Both the position numbers and the translations under genes were made by a program. This document shows positions 42,045 through 43,298 of a stretch of DNA of 43,298 nt, piece by piece (the stretch's first letter is position 1; each line of letters begins with the position of its first letter). Under the pieces are notes generated by a model. The model searched no databases, was not told the origin of the DNA, and saw nothing but the letters and a program-made list of their open reading frames with translations. Source of the DNA: CAG-390 sp045543615 (GTDB lineage: Bacteria > Bacillota > Clostridia > Oscillospirales > CAG-272); contig JAZPXL010000055.1 of NCBI GenBank assembly GCA_045543615.1, positions 1-43,298 of the forward strand, read 5' to 3'.

Positions 42045-42249
42045 AAAAAACTCTCCGGTGGAGAGTTTTTTGAATGATGTTTGCCTGTCACGCAAATGAT
42101 GACGGCTTCGCCTAATGATGAACGCTGACTCGAATGCTGCGTGGCTTCGCCACATTTTATGGCAAACATCGCATCATTGCGAAACGAAGTGGAGCAACAT
42201 CGTATTTGCGAAGCAAATGCATCATATCGCCGTAAGGCGATGCATCATT
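42045..42249. repeat. hairpin array 3 (ATGATG/CATCAT linkers)
   Basis: A perfect 12 bp hairpin AAAAAACTCTCC, loop GGT (42045-42071), comes first. It is followed by TTTGC-CTGTCAC, GGC-TTC, GTGGC-TTC, ATTTGC-GAA and ATCGCC-GTAA stems joined by ATGATG or CATCAT. GATGTTTGCC (42076-42085) pairs with GGCAAACATC (42161-42170). Shared with array 2: 41 identical bases at 42141-42181, and 29 of 30 at 42220-42249. Confidence 0.88.
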
Positions 42250-42277
42250 TGACAAACAACCGATTTTGTAGTATAAT
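42249..42277 (+). promoter_or_regulatory. promoter of four-helix-bundle gene B
   Basis: TTGACA, 17 bp, TATAAT; the first T is the last base of array 3. Confidence 0.9.
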
Positions 42278-42299
42278 AGCGGTGATAGGTGGTGCTACT

Positions 42300-42629
42300 A
42301 TGAAAGAAAACAAACTCGTTGAGCTTTCAATGGAATTTTCCGTTGACATTATAAACCTCGTTAAGAATTTGAAAGCAAATCACGAAACAATTATAGCAAA
42401 CCAAATCGGCAGAAGCGGCACCTCTATTGGAGCGAATATCCACGAAGCACAATATGCGCAAGGAACAAAGGATTTCATTTCTAAATTTGAAATTGCTCTT
42501 AAAGAAGCAAGTGAAACAGGATATTGGCTTGAATTGCTTTATCGCACAAAGTATATCGATGAGCAAACCTTTAAAACACTATCTTCAAAATGTACCTCGT
42601 TGAGAGTTGATGCGGATTGTATCTTGTAA
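42300..42629 (+). CDS. four-helix-bundle protein, Avd/S23 (IVP)-like, copy B
   Basis: A 109-residue homologue of the protein at 38662. Shared core: IGRSGTSIGANIHEAQYAQG, then SKFEIALKE at 61-69 and SETGYWLELL. The C-terminus (SLRVDADCIL) is shorter and less basic than in copy A. I placed the start at the ATG at 42300 with AGGTGG upstream; the longer frame to 42141 would run through array 3 and the promoter. A second gene follows after 21 bases, as in element A. Confidence 0.85.
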   Translation: MKENKLVELSMEFSVDIINLVKNLKANHETIIANQIGRSGTSIGANIHEAQYAQGTKDFISKFEIALKEASETGYWLELLYRTKYIDEQTFKTLSSKCTSLRVDADCIL

Positions 42630-42650
42630 AACTGCAAAGGAGAACTCCAA

Positions 42651-43016
42651 ATGAAAAAGAGAAATAAAAACACAAAGACGGGGTTGTTGTCCTTATTTCT
42701 TCAAATTCTCGTAGTTCTTTTTATAGGCTTTTGTATTTGTAACGTTTGGGGTACTGTTATCCACTGTATATTCAACGGATTTGATGATTTTTTACTTAAA
42801 ATCATTGACCTACCCTATTTACTTTACTTGTTTTTTTTCGCTGATCATATCGTTAATTCTAATTTTCGTAATACGCCCAAAAGCAAAATAGTGCAAATTT
42901 TAATATTTACGCACCTTTTTTGCGTTTTTACCTACACTTACGCACCGTTTGGCGCTTCTTCGCAGAAAAAATCACACATTTGTCTACCAAGACAAATGTG
43001 TGATTTTTTCAATTAA
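42651..43016 (+). CDS. small membrane protein whose C-terminus is encoded by repeat R
   Basis: A 121-residue frame with AAAGGAG upstream. Two hydrophobic segments (LFLQILVVLFIGFCICNVW and LPYLLYLFFFADHIV) suggest a membrane protein; I know no family. From about codon 87 onward (THLFCVFTYTYAPFG...) the protein is read from repeat R and the following hairpin, stopping at TAA in 43014-43016. The original end may have been lost when the repeat arrived. It occupies the cargo position held by the MazG-like gene in element A. Confidence 0.6.
   Translation: MKKRNKNTKTGLLSLFLQILVVLFIGFCICNVWGTVIHCIFNGFDDFLLKIIDLPYLLYLFFFADHIVNSNFRNTPKSKIVQILIFTHLFCVFTYTYAPFGASSQKKSHICLPRQMCDFFN
42909..42964 (+). repeat. 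repeat R, copy B (56 bp)
   Basis: Matches 39369-39426 with a shorter T run and two or three changes near the end; here it overlaps the end of the cargo frame. Confidence 0.95.
42966..43009. repeat. 20 bp perfect hairpin after repeat R, copy B
   Basis: Stem AAAAAATCACACATTTGTCT, loop ACCA, perfect complement. The inner TTTGTC/GACAAA is shared with the hairpin at 39429-39466, while the outer stem differs completely. Confidence 0.92.
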
Positions 43017-43142
43017 ATCCGCCTTTGGTGGAAGAAATCTGCCTTGCGGCAGGAGATGAAGGCGGATTTAATTTCATCTGAGGTGGTACGCCGAGATTTC
43101 ATCCGAGCTTGCTCGGATTTCATCGTGCTACGCACAATTTCA
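43011..43142. repeat. hairpin array 4 (TTTCATC linkers)
   Basis: AATTAAATCCGCCTT (43011-43025) pairs perfectly with 43059-43073 around an inner CTGCC-TTGC-GGCAG hairpin. Then follow TCCGAG-CTTG-CTCGGA and GTGC-TAC-GCAC. Linkers read ATTTCATC or AATTTCATT, a third linker type. Confidence 0.85.
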
Positions 43143-43171
43143 TTGACTTTTCCTTTTATTTGCGCTATAAT
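43143..43171 (+). promoter_or_regulatory. sigma-A promoter of the last gene
   Basis: TTGACT, 17 bp, TATAAT. Confidence 0.88.
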
Positions 43172-43217
43172 AAAGCAAAGCCAACAAAAAATATCGTTGA
43201 AAAGGAGACTTCATCGC

Positions 43218-43298
43218 ATGGGACATTTTGTTGAATTAGTATTGGAATTCCTGTTCGGTCTTGCAAAGGATTCTCCCGATAAAATGCCCTCTGTAAAT
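43218..43298 (+). CDS. N-terminus of an unidentified protein (partial)
   Basis: An ATG preceded by AAAGGAG opens a frame of 27 codons that runs off the window (MGHFVELVLEFLFGLAKDSP...). The opening is amphipathic or hydrophobic. Not identifiable. It has its own promoter after array 4, so it may be the next cargo gene or a chromosomal gene. Confidence 0.6.
   Translation, partial: MGHFVELVLEFLFGLAKDSPDKMPSVN

Noticed and set aside
41778..42077. A 99-codon frame across the tRNA genes
   Set aside because: It lies on top of tRNA-Thr, tRNA-Tyr and the terminator, and has no ribosome site.
38662..42629. A diversity-generating retroelement, because of the Avd-like proteins
   Set aside because: No reverse transcriptase, no template/variable repeat pair with A-specific differences, and no C-type lectin target gene in the window.

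Overview
The window looks like chromosomal DNA from an anaerobic Gram-positive bacterium of the Clostridia, probably an uncultivated gut lineage. The evidence is the gene order ileS-lspA-rluD and ffs-dnaX-ybaB-recR, a large SRP RNA of the Bacillus/Clostridium type, a tryptophan T-box leader, a very large 2-hydroxyacyl-CoA dehydratase/activase protein, and near-consensus sigma-A promoters (TTGACA, about 17 bp, TATAAT) before most transcription units. The class is well supported; any finer placement is inference.

Layout. 1-7187 (+): a probable divIVA tail, ileS, an orphan solute-binding lipoprotein, then lspA, rluD and a HAD phosphatase as an overlapping operon. 7228-10296 (-): SRP RNA, dnaX, ybaB, recR. 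10353-12430: a secreted SGNH esterase lipoprotein and a divergent membrane protein. 12483-18457 (+): an operon of a sigma-like protein, a zinc-finger anti-sigma-like protein, a 1240-residue soluble protein joining a Clp-N-like domain, a ClpB-type AAA+, a degenerate receiver and an FtsH-type AAA+/M41 protease, and an FkbM methyltransferase. 18500-23897 (-): the dehydratase/activase protein and an MBL hydrolase. 23985-26722 (+): an esterase, a Trp T-box controlling a solitary trpB, and a probable type I toxin-antitoxin pair. 27070-31889 (+): a run of hydrolases (MBL, M20 peptidase, alpha/beta hydrolase, phosphodiesterase-like, GDPD). 31888-37742: a membrane protein, a U32 peptidase, an RNHCP protein, serS and a TIM-barrel epimerase-like protein.

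37867-43298 is accessory DNA and the most unusual part. It has two loci of the same design. Each starts at a tRNA gene (tRNA-Gln; tRNA-Thr/tRNA-Tyr). The tRNA 3' end is followed by perfect A-tract/T-tract hairpins and an inverted copy of its own T arm; at tRNA-Gln there are also two further direct copies of the tRNA 3' end. Next come an array of short hairpins with different stems but a common linker, a small Avd/S23-like four-helix-bundle gene under its own promoter, one cargo gene (MazG-like or a membrane protein), a shared 56-58 bp repeat, a long hairpin, and a second hairpin array. I read this as a family of small structured elements, possibly mobile, for which I know no description.

How the parts relate: the housekeeping blocks cover aminoacylation, lipoprotein maturation, rRNA modification, replication-repair and protein export. 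The 12.5-18.5 kb operon looks like a regulated stress/proteolysis module. The trpB leader points to control by tRNA-Trp charging and possibly to indole salvage.
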